Assembly (NCBI RefSeq): GCF_004342585.1
Contig: NZ_SLZQ01000007.1
Coordinates: 1-64,000 of the forward strand
Direction of reading: 5' to 3'
Source of the DNA: Paucimonas lemoignei
GTDB taxonomy: Bacteria > Pseudomonadota > Gammaproteobacteria > Burkholderiales > Burkholderiaceae_D
Length of the DNA: 64,000 nt
How positions within the stretch are numbered: position 1 is the stretch's first letter; each line of letters starts with the position of its first letter. The translations under genes were made by a program, and so were the position numbers. Below the pieces are notes generated by a model, which was not told the DNA's origin, made no database searches, and worked only from the letters and a program-made list of their open reading frames with translations. Positions 53,387-62,230 of the stretch are shown piece after piece.

Positions 53387-54751
53387 TTACAGCAGTCGGG
53401 ACAACAGGGCCTTGTCATACCGCGCATCGAGCGGGATGCGCACCCGGTGTCCGGCACCTGGCGCCACATCGACGGCATCGCCATCGAGCGTGCGCATCTG
53501 TTCCAGCGTGACGACCTGGTTGCCGCTCGGATGCAGCACTTCCAGCCGGTCGCCCACGGCGAAGCGGTTTTTGACTTCCACTTCGGCCCAGCCATCGACA
53601 ATCGCCTGCACATCGCCGACGTAATGACTGCGATGGAGTTCGGAAGCGCCTTTCATGTAGTTCTGGTGTTCCTGCGTATGGTGGCGCTGATAGAAGCCGT
53701 CGGTATAGCCGCGGTTGGCCAGGCCCTGCAGTTCACCCAGCAGCTTGATGTCGAATGGCCGGCCAGCGACCGCATCGTCGATGGCCTGGCGGTATACCTG
53801 CGCCGTGCGCGCGACGTAATACAGCGACTTGGTGCGTCCCTCGATCTTGAGCGAATCGACGCCGATCTTCACGAGTCGCTCCACGTGCTCGACGGCGCGC
53901 AAGTCCTTCGAATTCATGATGTAGGTGCCATGCTCGTCTTCGAGGATAGGCATCAGCTCGCCCGGGCGGCCGGCTTCTTCGATCAGGTAAGGCTGGTCGG
54001 CCAGCGGATGGCGCGCCATGTCGCCCAGCGCGGAAAAGGATTGATTCGCGTCTTCCAGCGCCTGCTGGTAATTGAACTTGATGGTTTCGACCGGAATGCG
54101 CGCGATGTCGCCGCTGGCATCCTCGTTCGCATCCATGACCTTGTAATCCCAGCGGCAAGCATTGGTGCAGGTGCCCTGATTGGCGTCGCGATGATTGAAG
54201 TAACCCGACAACAGGCAACGGCCGGAATAGGCAATGCACAGTGCGCCATGGACGAACACTTCCAGTTCCATCTCAGGGCAGGTCTGGCGGATTTCCTCGA
54301 TCTCGTCCAGCGACAGTTCGCGCGAGAGGATCACGCGGGTCAGGCCGATCTTGTGCCAGAACTTCACGTCCGCCCAGTTCACCGCGTTCGCCTGCACCGA
54401 CAAATGGATTGGCACTTCCGGCCATTTCTCGCGCACCATCATGATCAAACCCGGGTCGGCCATGATGAGGGCGTCGGGTTTCATGGCGATCACGGGTTCC
54501 ATGTCGCGCAGATAGGTTTTCAGCTTGGCGTTGTGCGCGAAGATATTGCTGGCGACGAAAAATTTCTTGCCACGCGCATGGGCTTGCTCGATGCCGGCTG
54601 CCAGTGTCTCGATCCGGGAAAATTCATTATTGCGGGCGCGCAGGCTGTAGCGTGGCTGGCCGGCGTAGACGGCGTCGGCGCCAAAGTCGAAGGCGGCGTG
54701 CATTTTTGCCAGCGAACCGGCTGGCAGGAGCAATTCAGGAGCGCGAAGCAT
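53387..54751 (-). CDS. trhP: U32 family peptidase-like tRNA hydroxylation protein (YegQ/TrhP)
   Basis: 454 residues. TrhP/YegQ proteins are needed for prephenate-dependent 5-hydroxyuridine formation at tRNA position 34. APELLLPAGSLAKMHAAFDFGADAVYAG at the start and the Cys-rich HGALCIAYSGRCLLSGYF plus GTCTNACRWDY block (four cysteines suited to an Fe-S cluster) are diagnostic. The length matches YegQ rather than the shorter UbiU/UbiV. Name chosen by length and sequence style; related YhbU-type functions cannot be fully excluded. Confidence 0.87.
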   Translation of the reverse strand: MLRAPELLLPAGSLAKMHAAFDFGADAVYAGQPRYSLRARNNEFSRIETLAAGIEQAHARGKKFFVASNIFAHNAKLKTYLRDMEPVIAMKPDALIMADPGLIMMVREKWPEVPIHLSVQANAVNWADVKFWHKIGLTRVILSRELSLDEIEEIRQTCPEMELEVFVHGALCIAYSGRCLLSGYFNHRDANQGTCTNACRWDYKVMDANEDASGDIARIPVETIKFNYQQALEDANQSFSALGDMARHPLADQPYLIEEAGRPGELMPILEDEHGTYIMNSKDLRAVEHVERLVKIGVDSLKIEGRTKSLYYVARTAQVYRQAIDDAVAGRPFDIKLLGELQGLANRGYTDGFYQRHHTQEHQNYMKGASELHRSHYVGDVQAIVDGWAEVEVKNRFAVGDRLEVLHPSGNQVVTLEQMRTLDGDAVDVAPGAGHRVRIPLDARYDKALLSRLL

Positions 54752-54887
54752 GATGGCGGCAATTCGAAAATACGGGAAAGAGCAGGATTATAGCTGCCAT
54801 GCCCGTTGATCGGGGCCGTCTTCTCCATGCCAGTCGCGGCATCCCAGGCAGGGTTGCCTTTCCGACGGCAGGCGGCTGGTGGTGGAA

Positions 54888-55241
54888 TTATCCCTGAGTT
54901 GCCTTCACCATGCATTTCGACAGCTTGTCGAAATGGCTCAGGGCAGCCTGCGTCAGGTCGATTTGCTTGCGGCGCGTATCTTCGGTATCCGTCAGCACGA
55001 TCCAGCCTTTTTCGCGCATGGACTTGAGCCGGCTGTGTATTGTCGCCGGCGAGCCGAACTCATCCTTTGCCATCATGTCGCGCACGGACAGTCTTTCCTT
55101 ATCCTGCGACATGCGCGCAACCAGCGCAAGGATGCGTTCTTCGAGAGGATCGAGCGGCGGTAGCGAGGGCAGGCCGCGAATGGCTTCGGCCAATTGCAAG
55201 AAGCGCAAATAGATATCGGCAGGGCGCGTGTTTTTTTTCAT
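54888..55241 (-). CDS. MarR-type winged-helix transcriptional regulator
   Basis: 117 residues. Helix-turn-helix region about 42-80 (LALVARMSQDKERLSVRDMM, then GSPATIHSRLKSM) and a wing (REKGWIVLTDTEDTRRKQIDLT). Short for MarR, without the long N-terminal dimerisation helix. It is divergent from the membrane protein gene at 55349, with a 107-base gap that contains a 6-base inverted repeat, so autoregulation and control of that neighbour are reasonable guesses. Confidence 0.8.
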   Translation of the reverse strand: MKKNTRPADIYLRFLQLAEAIRGLPSLPPLDPLEERILALVARMSQDKERLSVRDMMAKDEFGSPATIHSRLKSMREKGWIVLTDTEDTRRKQIDLTQAALSHFDKLSKCMVKATQG

Positions 55242-55270
55242 TCCACGGTAGAACAGTGTTAATGTCTTGG

Positions 55271-55286
55271 CTGGCGATGCCGCCAG
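55271..55286. promoter_or_regulatory. Small inverted repeat in the MarR/membrane-protein intergenic region
   Basis: CTGGCG-ATGC-CGCCAG is a perfect 6-base-arm palindrome about 30 bases upstream of the MarR-type start. A weaker ATTCAT/ATGAAT pair follows at about 55295-55316. Either could be the regulator's own operator. Confidence 0.35.
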
Positions 55287-55348
55287 CGCAAATCATTCAT
55301 GGCTGGTAGTCAATGAATTGAGAACATTTTACGTGAAAAAATGCTGTC

Positions 55349-55924
55349 ATGAATTCATCGCTGAAGCTTAATGCGTCGATGGCTGCCGGTTCAGCCATTG
55401 TTTTTCTTCTTGTCTTCCTGGCCAATGAATGGCTGTTCAATAGTGACCGGTTTGAATTGGTCCGGGGCGTGAACTGGATTTATCTTCCTGCCGGCATGCG
55501 CCTGCTTTGCACGCTGCTGTTCGGCGGCGCCGGCGCCATCGGCGTGTTGCTCGCCTCCTGGATTACCTGCGTTTTCTATTTCTTTCCCGATGATCCCTTG
55601 CGCTCCTTCGCGGGCGGAATCGCTTCGGCGGCGGCGCCGTACCTGGTCTACAAGATGGCGCAACACTTATATGGCTTGCAGACTTCGCTGGTCAACCTGA
55701 ATGCCAAACGCTTGGTGTTGCTCAGCGTCGCCTACTCGGTCGCCAGTCCGGTGCTGCACCATTTCTGGCTGCTGCTGCGCGGCGAGCCCCTGACCTCATC
55801 CTTTTTCGTCATGGTGCTCGGCGATTTGCTCGGTACGCTGGTGGTGATCTATACGATGAAGCTAATTTTGTCGGTTATCCCTATGCCGGGCCCGTACCGG
55901 AAAAATCGCGCACCGTCCGCTTGA
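55349..55924 (+). CDS. Integral membrane protein, unknown function (MASE1-like style)
   Basis: 191 residues with about five hydrophobic spans (roughly 12-27, 45-62, 62-78, 95-110, 122-140, 155-178). GVNWIYLPAGMRLLCTLLFGGAGAIGVLL resembles MASE1 sensor membrane domains, but no signalling domain follows. Function unknown. Divergent from the MarR-type gene and probably controlled with it. Confidence 0.6.
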   Translation: MNSSLKLNASMAAGSAIVFLLVFLANEWLFNSDRFELVRGVNWIYLPAGMRLLCTLLFGGAGAIGVLLASWITCVFYFFPDDPLRSFAGGIASAAAPYLVYKMAQHLYGLQTSLVNLNAKRLVLLSVAYSVASPVLHHFWLLLRGEPLTSSFFVMVLGDLLGTLVVIYTMKLILSVIPMPGPYRKNRAPSA

Positions 55925-55987
55925 CGGCACGCGGTGCCATGCGTATTGGCGTGACAATGCGTATTTTCGGCCAATAACTTTCGACTT

Positions 55988-56941
55988 TCAGCTTAGCGTA
56001 GCAAGGCGGGCAACGGAGGTCTGCGGCGGCAGCACGCAGGTACGCGTGCCGTCGCGGCTGGATTTCGTTTCGCACGTCACGTAGGGCACGCTGTCTTCCG
56101 CCAAGGGGCGGGACAGAATCTTGTAAGTGTCGATATCTATGCCCGGATGCGGCGGCAGCACGAAATTGCGCCGGCGGCCTTCGAGTGAGCCGACATAGGT
56201 CCAACGATCGATGAGGTGCGCCTGCCGCCATTTGCCATCGGTTTCAATGATGGCGATAGGGCCGGCATACGGCCATACCGTGGCGTTCAGCTGTTCAAGG
56301 GCCGAGCGCAGGCGTTGCCAGTGTGCTTCCGGGGATTCCAGGCCGATGCAGGCGCCACGACATTGACCGAGCTGGTGAGAAAAGCAGGCGCGACCATTTA
56401 TGGTGGCTTCTATTTTCAGCAGGGCCGGACACAAGCGATACTGCCGTACCAGTCTTTGCCAACCCTGCAGCGCTTCGCCGCGCGAGGCAAACAAGCCATG
56501 CATGGTCATCGGGGCATCGAGCATGTCCGTCTCTCCATAGCCCATCACTTGCGGGCAGCTGGCGTCGTTCGTCATGGCCAGCCCGAACGATTCGCCGCAA
56601 AATTTCAGCAGGACGTTGAACCTCGGCTGATATTGCTTGATTAATTGCGACTCCAGCAACAAGGCGCCAAGCTCGCCTGCCGTGCGGATGAAATCGATGT
56701 GTCTGGTCTCCGCCAGCATCAGGGCTTCTTCCGGCGTGCGTAGGTGCGCCAGCACGCGCGAGCGCAGGTTGACGCTTTTGCCGATATAAACCGGCTTGCC
56801 ATACCGGTTCCGGAAAAAATACACGCCCGGCTTGGGTGGCAAGGCCGCCACGCTTTCCTGATCGATGTGCGAAGGGGCGATAAATTCTTCTGCCGGCCGG
56901 CGTGGCATGAGCAAGCCGACCGAGGTGACTCTGGGACGCAT
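55988..56941 (-). CDS. cho: GIY-YIG nuclease of the UvrC/Cho type
   Basis: 317 residues. A GIY-YIG domain occupies about 35-115, beginning PKPGVYFFRNRYGKPVYIGKS, with the catalytic Arg in LRSRVLAHL and Glu in LLLESQLIKQYQPRFN. The remaining 200 residues have a Cys cluster (ACFSHQLGQCRGACIG) like UvrC and Cho. It lacks the UvrC C-terminal nuclease half. In E. coli, Cho makes the 3' incision with UvrAB. Start could also be Met12 at 56908. I see no CTGT-N8-ACAG LexA box in the 169 bases upstream. Confidence 0.85.
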   Translation of the reverse strand: MRPRVTSVGLLMPRRPAEEFIAPSHIDQESVAALPPKPGVYFFRNRYGKPVYIGKSVNLRSRVLAHLRTPEEALMLAETRHIDFIRTAGELGALLLESQLIKQYQPRFNVLLKFCGESFGLAMTNDASCPQVMGYGETDMLDAPMTMHGLFASRGEALQGWQRLVRQYRLCPALLKIEATINGRACFSHQLGQCRGACIGLESPEAHWQRLRSALEQLNATVWPYAGPIAIIETDGKWRQAHLIDRWTYVGSLEGRRRNFVLPPHPGIDIDTYKILSRPLAEDSVPYVTCETKSSRDGTRTCVLPPQTSVARLATLS

Positions 56942-57110
56942 GATGCTGGCTAAGTGGTTGGCCAGGATCGCCGCGACATGGAAAACATGACAGTGACCTG
57001 GCAGTGGACCGCAGTCTGATAATTTTCCAGGGAAAAAGTTTCTTATTCCGCCAAATCGGCTCCGTCATATATAAATATTGCCAAGTCACATTGAGTAAAA
57101 GTCATCCATA

Positions 57111-57650
57111 CTAAAACTGGCCGCCGGGTTCGCTGCCCGGATTGCCGGACTGAGCGCTATCGTTGACGCAGCATTCATACAAGGCCGGAATGCGGGTAAT
57201 GGCATATTCGGCGGCTGCCTGGCGGACGGCATTGCGATCTCCCCCGAAATGCCGCTTCTCGGAAAAAATGCGCGGCCTGTCCTTCATGCGGAATGCCCAG
57301 GCAAAGCATACCGTGCCGGCCGGGATGCCGCCTTCGCCCTTGTCCGGTCCGGCCACGCCGGTATTCGCCACCGCCACGTTGGCTTCACTGATCCGCAATG
57401 TGCCCTCGACCATTTCGCGGGCAACTTCTTCGCTTGTCAGGTTGAAGCGCTCGATCGTTTCCTTTTTTACTCCCAAAATATGCATCTTGGCTTCTGGCGA
57501 ATAGGTGACGTATCCGGACTTGAACCATTTGCCGCAGCCCGGCAAGTCCGCCAGCGAGCCGGCGATCAGGCCGGCCGTGCAGGATTCTGCCGTTACCACT
57601 GTCAAATCATGCTTGTCAAAAAATTCTGTCGCGGTTTTCAGGTTTTCCAT
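57111..57650 (-). CDS. Second PncC/CinA C-terminal-domain protein
   Basis: 179 residues. VVTAESCTAGLIAGSLADLPG, SGYVTYSPEAK, VANTGVAGPDKGEGG and GTVCFAW repeat the PncC motifs, including the catalytic Ser. It differs from the copy at 36986 throughout and carries a C-terminal tail with CCVNDSAQ and a Gly/Ser end. ATG 57650 has AGGA upstream. It may be a divergent amidohydrolase or have another role. It lies near a hemerythrin gene that is divergently transcribed. Confidence 0.85.
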   Translation of the reverse strand: MENLKTATEFFDKHDLTVVTAESCTAGLIAGSLADLPGCGKWFKSGYVTYSPEAKMHILGVKKETIERFNLTSEEVAREMVEGTLRISEANVAVANTGVAGPDKGEGGIPAGTVCFAWAFRMKDRPRIFSEKRHFGGDRNAVRQAAAEYAITRIPALYECCVNDSAQSGNPGSEPGGQF

Positions 57651-57851
57651 GAGAGATCCTAGCGGGAGTGTCATGCTCCGTAGAAACGGGCGCGGTCGGT
57701 AAGACAGCAGAGCCGATATGCCAGAAATGCAAGTGCCGTGCCATTTGCTGCGAGACAGATTCAAGAACTAAGCTTTATCGCCTGGGTCGAATTCGAAACG
57801 TTGTGATTTGTGCAATATCATCCATTGTCATTCAACACAAAGGATTTGCCC

Positions 57852-58445
57852 ATGAATGCCCTGACCAGCAAGTTGTCGCCTTCCATCACCAACATGATTC
57901 GCATGGACCATACCACCGTCCTCGCGACCTTCCATCAATATGATCCGAATGCCAGCGACAACACCAAGCAGGCATTGGTGCAGCAAGTCTGCCTGGCCCT
58001 GGAAATCCATGCGCAACTGGAAGAAGAAATCTTTTACCCGGAGATGCGCTCGGTGGCCGGCAGCAGCGATGTCCTGACCAAGAGCGTTCCGGAACATGAC
58101 GAGATGCGCAAGCTGATCGCGCGCCTGCGCAGCATGACACCGGACGATCTGACCTACGACAGCACCTTCATGGAATTGATGCGCGACGTCATGCACCATG
58201 TGGCAGACGAAGAAACCGTGCTGCTGCCGGAAGCCGAGCGCCTGCTGGCAGATCGTTTGAATGAGCTGGGCGCGCAAATGACCAAGCGCCGTTTGCAATT
58301 GATGGCGCCGCATTCGGGTGAAATTGCAATGAATACGATGCGCACCATGCCGGCCAGTTCCATGCTGATGGCGGCCGGCGCCTTGCTGGCAGGCGGTTAC
58401 TTGCTGAAGCGTTCTCGCGGCTGGCAATTCCGCAGGCATATGTGA
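57852..58445 (+). CDS. Hemerythrin-like domain protein with C-terminal membrane segment
   Basis: 197 residues. HHE-type pattern: IRMDHTTVLATFHQY, LEIHAQLEEEIFYPEM, VPEHDEMRKLI and MHHVADEETVLLPEAE. Unlike the copy at 23084, it ends with a hydrophobic stretch (about 165-187, ASSMLMAAGALLAGGYLL) and a basic tail (KRSRGWQFRRHM), suggesting a tail-anchored protein facing the cytoplasm. Possible oxygen, nitric oxide or iron sensor at the membrane. ATG 57852 follows AAGGA. Confidence 0.85.
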   Translation: MNALTSKLSPSITNMIRMDHTTVLATFHQYDPNASDNTKQALVQQVCLALEIHAQLEEEIFYPEMRSVAGSSDVLTKSVPEHDEMRKLIARLRSMTPDDLTYDSTFMELMRDVMHHVADEETVLLPEAERLLADRLNELGAQMTKRRLQLMAPHSGEIAMNTMRTMPASSMLMAAGALLAGGYLLKRSRGWQFRRHM

Positions 58446-58473
58446 GTCTGAAGCTGGCGAGATGTCGATCGCT

Positions 58474-58512
58474 GCGGTGCCCGGCGGCGTTGTTTAAGAC
58501 GCCGAGCACCGC
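58474..58512. repeat. Two-tier perfect hairpin without T-run
   Basis: GCGGTGC (58474-58480) pairs with GCACCGC (58506-58512), and inside it CGGCGT (58485-58490) pairs with ACGCCG (58499-58504) around TGTTTAAG. It lies at the convergent hemerythrin/beta-helix junction. Confidence 0.6.
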
Positions 58513-58648
58513 CGTGGCTCGCCTATCGTGATAGGGCGCTGACGGCATGCCAAGAGTACATTTAACAACTCGCGAATCACAAATCACGACTTAAAATTCG
58601 CAATTCACCACGCACGACGCACGACTGAACCTTGCGCTAACTTTTCGC

Positions 58649-60268
58649 CTAGTCTCGTGCTCCCAGCGCATTCGTCTTCCGCACCGATCCGCTCGCCAGA
58701 TGGCGGTACTGCAGTGTGCCAATGATCGAGGAATTTCCGGTAAGAGAAGGCAGGCGCGGCCGATATGCCAAATCAATATCATTGAAATTCAATGACGCGA
58801 AATTCGTTCCGCGATAGTCGCCAGTCGGATTGCCGGTCGGGCAGTAGCCGACGAATACGTTGGCATCCACGGTTTTCGTGCCCGGCGCACTGGTATTGAT
58901 AAAGAGCGGAAAAAGCTGGTGGTGGGTGTCGTCATAATATTTGGCGAGGGCGACGAAGGTATTGTGTTCCACCGTCAGGCCCCAGGTGCGCGCAGGGTTG
59001 GCGCTTTCCACGCCAAACGTCAGCGAAGCGCCATTCGAATTATTGCCCGAGTAACCCTTCACAAAGATATTGTTTCTCGCGACAAGCACGCCGCCATCAG
59101 GCACATCCAGCAGATACGTCTCTGTCTGCTGGCCAGCAGCGGCCTTGCTGCCTGTCAGATAACTGCCTTCGACGACGGTTCGTTGCGCCCGCGACTTCAG
59201 CGCATGCCCGTAATACGAATCATGGCTCCATGAGCTTTTCACCATGAAGGTGTAGTTGGGGTCGGTCTTGCTGGCATTGATATAGGCATTGTGTTCCGGG
59301 CCGCTGTTGCCGCCATTGGCATCCAGTTCTACATTATCGAGCAGCAGCGTACCGGTATTATTTCCGGTGGCGAAAATGCCATTGACCTGGTGCTGCTTGA
59401 ACCCGGAAATTCTGACGTTACGTAATGTCAGGTTGGCTGCGCCATTGACATACACGGCGGCCTTGCCAAGATTGCCGCCGGTAGGGGAGTCGACAATGTC
59501 GATATTTTCAATGGTGATATTTGATGCCGGCGCCACCAGCGTATCCATCGCATCGATGCGGCCATTGATATAGATGAGCGACTGGCCGTAGTTGGCATTC
59601 GATGCGCCGGTCGGCGGATTGACGATGACCGGGCGTTTGCCATTCACCGTGACGCCGCGAATCGTGATGTTGGCCGGGACATCTACATTTCCAGCATTAA
59701 AGGCTGCATCATTAGCGACATTCGGGCCGATGTACATTTGCATGGTGGCGCCGCTATATACCGCCGGATAAATTTCAAAGATATCGCCATTGCGCCACTG
59801 CGTGTAAGGCAAACGGCGGAAGGGGCCGACAGTGGTGTCACGGCCATCCTGACTATTGGGAAGCGAGTAACCCGCATCACCGCCAAGGCTGGTGAATGTG
59901 GCGATTACGACCCCGTTGCGGATTTGCTTCATCAGCGGCATCCCGGAATTTGCCGGTGCCGGCTGAGAGAGCGCAGTGTCCGGGTTCCAGGCCCATTGCG
60001 TCGGATACGCATTGGTGCTGCAATACGTCGTGGCATAAGCGGTCTGCGCAGAATAGACGTCAGGCTCGCTGACCGGCGCCGTGGTGACTGTCGTTGTCGA
60101 CATGCTGGTTGTGGTAGTCGCTGTGATTGTCGAGCCTGTACCAGCAGCCGCGCTGAAATTCGACATTGAACCGCCACCGCCGCCACATGCCAATAAGCTT
60201 AAGGCCAGCAGACATGCCGGTATGAGGGCGCTACGCTTGGCAAGCCGATTATGATGCGGACTCATCAT
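58649..60268 (-). CDS. Right-handed beta-helix lipoprotein, unknown function
   Basis: 539 residues. Lipobox LSLLAC-GGGGGS (Cys28), then a Thr/Ser low-complexity stretch (about 46-64) and a long right-handed beta-helix (about 180-460) with repeated N-x-I/V-T-I units: ANITIRGVTVNGKRPV, SNITIENIDIVDS, ANLTLRNVRISG, GTLLLDNVELD and GLTVEHNTFVA. Such folds bind or cleave polysaccharides, but no catalytic cluster is identified. It is a single-gene unit. Start could be either of two adjacent ATGs. Confidence 0.75.
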   Translation of the reverse strand: MMSPHHNRLAKRSALIPACLLALSLLACGGGGGSMSNFSAAAGTGSTITATTTTSMSTTTVTTAPVSEPDVYSAQTAYATTYCSTNAYPTQWAWNPDTALSQPAPANSGMPLMKQIRNGVVIATFTSLGGDAGYSLPNSQDGRDTTVGPFRRLPYTQWRNGDIFEIYPAVYSGATMQMYIGPNVANDAAFNAGNVDVPANITIRGVTVNGKRPVIVNPPTGASNANYGQSLIYINGRIDAMDTLVAPASNITIENIDIVDSPTGGNLGKAAVYVNGAANLTLRNVRISGFKQHQVNGIFATGNNTGTLLLDNVELDANGGNSGPEHNAYINASKTDPNYTFMVKSSWSHDSYYGHALKSRAQRTVVEGSYLTGSKAAAGQQTETYLLDVPDGGVLVARNNIFVKGYSGNNSNGASLTFGVESANPARTWGLTVEHNTFVALAKYYDDTHHQLFPLFINTSAPGTKTVDANVFVGYCPTGNPTGDYRGTNFASLNFNDIDLAYRPRLPSLTGNSSIIGTLQYRHLASGSVRKTNALGARD

Positions 60269-60488
60269 GGTCGTTATCCGTTATCGCAGAAGTCGCTTAT
60301 TACAGCCGAACTCCGTGGATGCGGATATCCCATATTTATGGGAGATGGAGGTCGCGCATAGGCGGAAATTGCCGCTATTTCGAACCGACCCGTAGTGGAA
60401 TTTTAAGTGTCTGCATTTACAATTTTTGTGGGCGCTAAGCTTATAATTGTTGTGTAAATTCAAATATAAAACTTCTCGGGGGGATGGG

Positions 60489-61214
60489 ATGCGAAAATTC
60501 TTAGTAATGCTGCTTGCAACAATTGTCTTGATGCCGGCGACAGCAGCTACGTTGGATGAAGATGTGGCGCGCTATATTCAGATTTTCAATAGCGATACCC
60601 ATGCGCACCAGGAAGCAGTGGAGTCGCTTGCCTGGATGGGTCTTTCCGATACGCGGCTTTTCGATGTGATCGAGCGCCGCGTTAAAGACGAAGCAGACAG
60701 ATTTCGGAATAATAAGGATGAGAAGAATCGTGTCGCCCGGTATATTCGCGCACTCGGGTTTTCTGGCCAGTCCAAATACGAGCCAACAATCCGCCAGTAT
60801 CTGGCCGATCGCACTTATGAGCGTTATGCCAAAACCGCGCTGGAAGATATGGACGACTACCGAAAATGGAATCCGATTATCTCGAATCGCGCATCATTCG
60901 ACCCTCGCTATAGCGACGATGTTAACCGGGTGATGAATATGCTTAAGTCTGACGACCCCTTGCTCAAGCGAGTAGCGGCGAAGCGGATCTATTTCGCACA
61001 CCAGGACGACGTGCTGCTGGAATTGCTAGCTAAGGATCTGAAAGCAGCTTATCCGAAAGCCGATACGACTTACAGCGATGCCACGTCCTGGATGGTAAAA
61101 GCTCTCGGAAATGCAAAGAATCCAAAGTATCGTCCGCTGATTCAGGAGATTGCCGGTAATTCTCGTGATTCCAAGGTGGCCAGTTATGCCAAGAAAGCGC
61201 TGGAATCCTTTTAA
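60489..61214 (+). CDS. Exported helical-repeat protein (HEAT-like), unknown function
   Basis: 241 residues. Signal peptide 1-19 (MPATA-ATL). The mature part is built of paired helices with recurring motifs such as AVESLAWMGLSD, RVARYIRALGFSGQ, RYAKTALEDM, WMVKALGNAKNPKYRPLIQ and VASYAKKALESF, the pattern of HEAT/PBS-type repeats. Such proteins are protein-binding scaffolds; no partner is evident. ATG 60489 is preceded by a strong GGGGGGA site. Confidence 0.65.
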   Translation: MRKFLVMLLATIVLMPATAATLDEDVARYIQIFNSDTHAHQEAVESLAWMGLSDTRLFDVIERRVKDEADRFRNNKDEKNRVARYIRALGFSGQSKYEPTIRQYLADRTYERYAKTALEDMDDYRKWNPIISNRASFDPRYSDDVNRVMNMLKSDDPLLKRVAAKRIYFAHQDDVLLELLAKDLKAAYPKADTTYSDATSWMVKALGNAKNPKYRPLIQEIAGNSRDSKVASYAKKALESF

Positions 61215-61276
61215 GCTTATTAGTAGCTGAAGTGAACAATCATGAGGGCTGGGGCAATTGATCACAATTTCCCCAG

Positions 61277-62230
61277 TCAATGCTTCGCGTGAATTTCTTT
61301 CCTGAGTTCCAGGTAACGGGGCAGCCTCTCACCGCCAAGCGTTACCGCCCGTTCAATAGCCATTCCCGCTTCATCTAGTTTGCCCATGTCCAGCAAAGTC
61401 TGCGCCATATTGTTCCAGCCATCCGCGTTGGCTGGATACTGCCTGGTCATTTCACGGTACGCGTACAGCGCAACGTCGAGACGCCCCAGCGCATAGGCAG
61501 TATTGCCGGCGCCAAGCAGCAGCGTGGGATGACCTGGCCATTTTCGCAAGCCCGTCATATAGGCAGAATGCGCTGCTGCGGGAGCGACCAGCTCCATCGC
61601 CATGACGGCGGATGCATAAGACGCGACATCAGCGGTTGCCGGGATTTTGGTGGGCGGTAAAACCAGTATCGCCCAGTGGTCGGCTCGCTCCCACGTGCGT
61701 TCGAAGGCATAGAGCGACATTTCCATATCGCGGGTTCGGCCTGAATGCAAAGTCAGCGTATTGCGCTCCCGGTCAAATCCCGTGACCACGGCGTAATGCC
61801 AGACGGGTGAAATGGGGAAAGACAGGTTTTGCAGCACGATGACAGGATTGCCAGCCGCGACTTCCTGCAGCAAGGCTTTCATATTCGGCTTCAAGCGATA
61901 ACTCAGCAGGCCGAAGTGCCGCCCCGCGGCGAACATCTCCACTTGCAGCGAACCTTTGCGGGCTGGGAGATAAACCTTGTCCAGTACATCCTCTGGTTGC
62001 AGATTGACTCCGGCGCCGCTTGCCGCCATGGCCATCGAAGCCGGGCCGCAATGATAATCTTCCTGGGGATAGAAGGGCACGCGCTCGACTTTGGCGCTGG
62101 TCGGTAATTCATCCGGCCAGCGTTTTTGCAGCGAGGCCATTTGAGGCGTCGCGCATCCGGCCAATAACAAGGCCAGGGTAAAAAGAACCGTGAGGAACGG
62201 TAGTGAACGGTAAGCGGGGCGCCTAATCAT
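61277..62230 (-). CDS. C39-like cysteine peptidase lipoprotein (PA2778 type)
   Basis: 317 residues. Lipobox LLAGC-ATP (Cys26). The peptidase C39-like domain (about 48-190) has Gln56 and Cys61 in YPQEDYHCGPAS and His145 in VWHYAVVTGFD, a papain-type triad. The C-terminal part (about 225-300) is TPR-like (WNNMAQTLLDMGKLDEAGMA). In NCBI naming this matches the PA2778 family. Its ATG overlaps the stop of the PA2779-type gene (ATGA), so the two are coupled. It may process that partner or a peptide outside the cytoplasm. Confidence 0.85.
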   Translation of the reverse strand: MIRRPAYRSLPFLTVLFTLALLLAGCATPQMASLQKRWPDELPTSAKVERVPFYPQEDYHCGPASMAMAASGAGVNLQPEDVLDKVYLPARKGSLQVEMFAAGRHFGLLSYRLKPNMKALLQEVAAGNPVIVLQNLSFPISPVWHYAVVTGFDRERNTLTLHSGRTRDMEMSLYAFERTWERADHWAILVLPPTKIPATADVASYASAVMAMELVAPAAAHSAYMTGLRKWPGHPTLLLGAGNTAYALGRLDVALYAYREMTRQYPANADGWNNMAQTLLDMGKLDEAGMAIERAVTLGGERLPRYLELRKEIHAKH

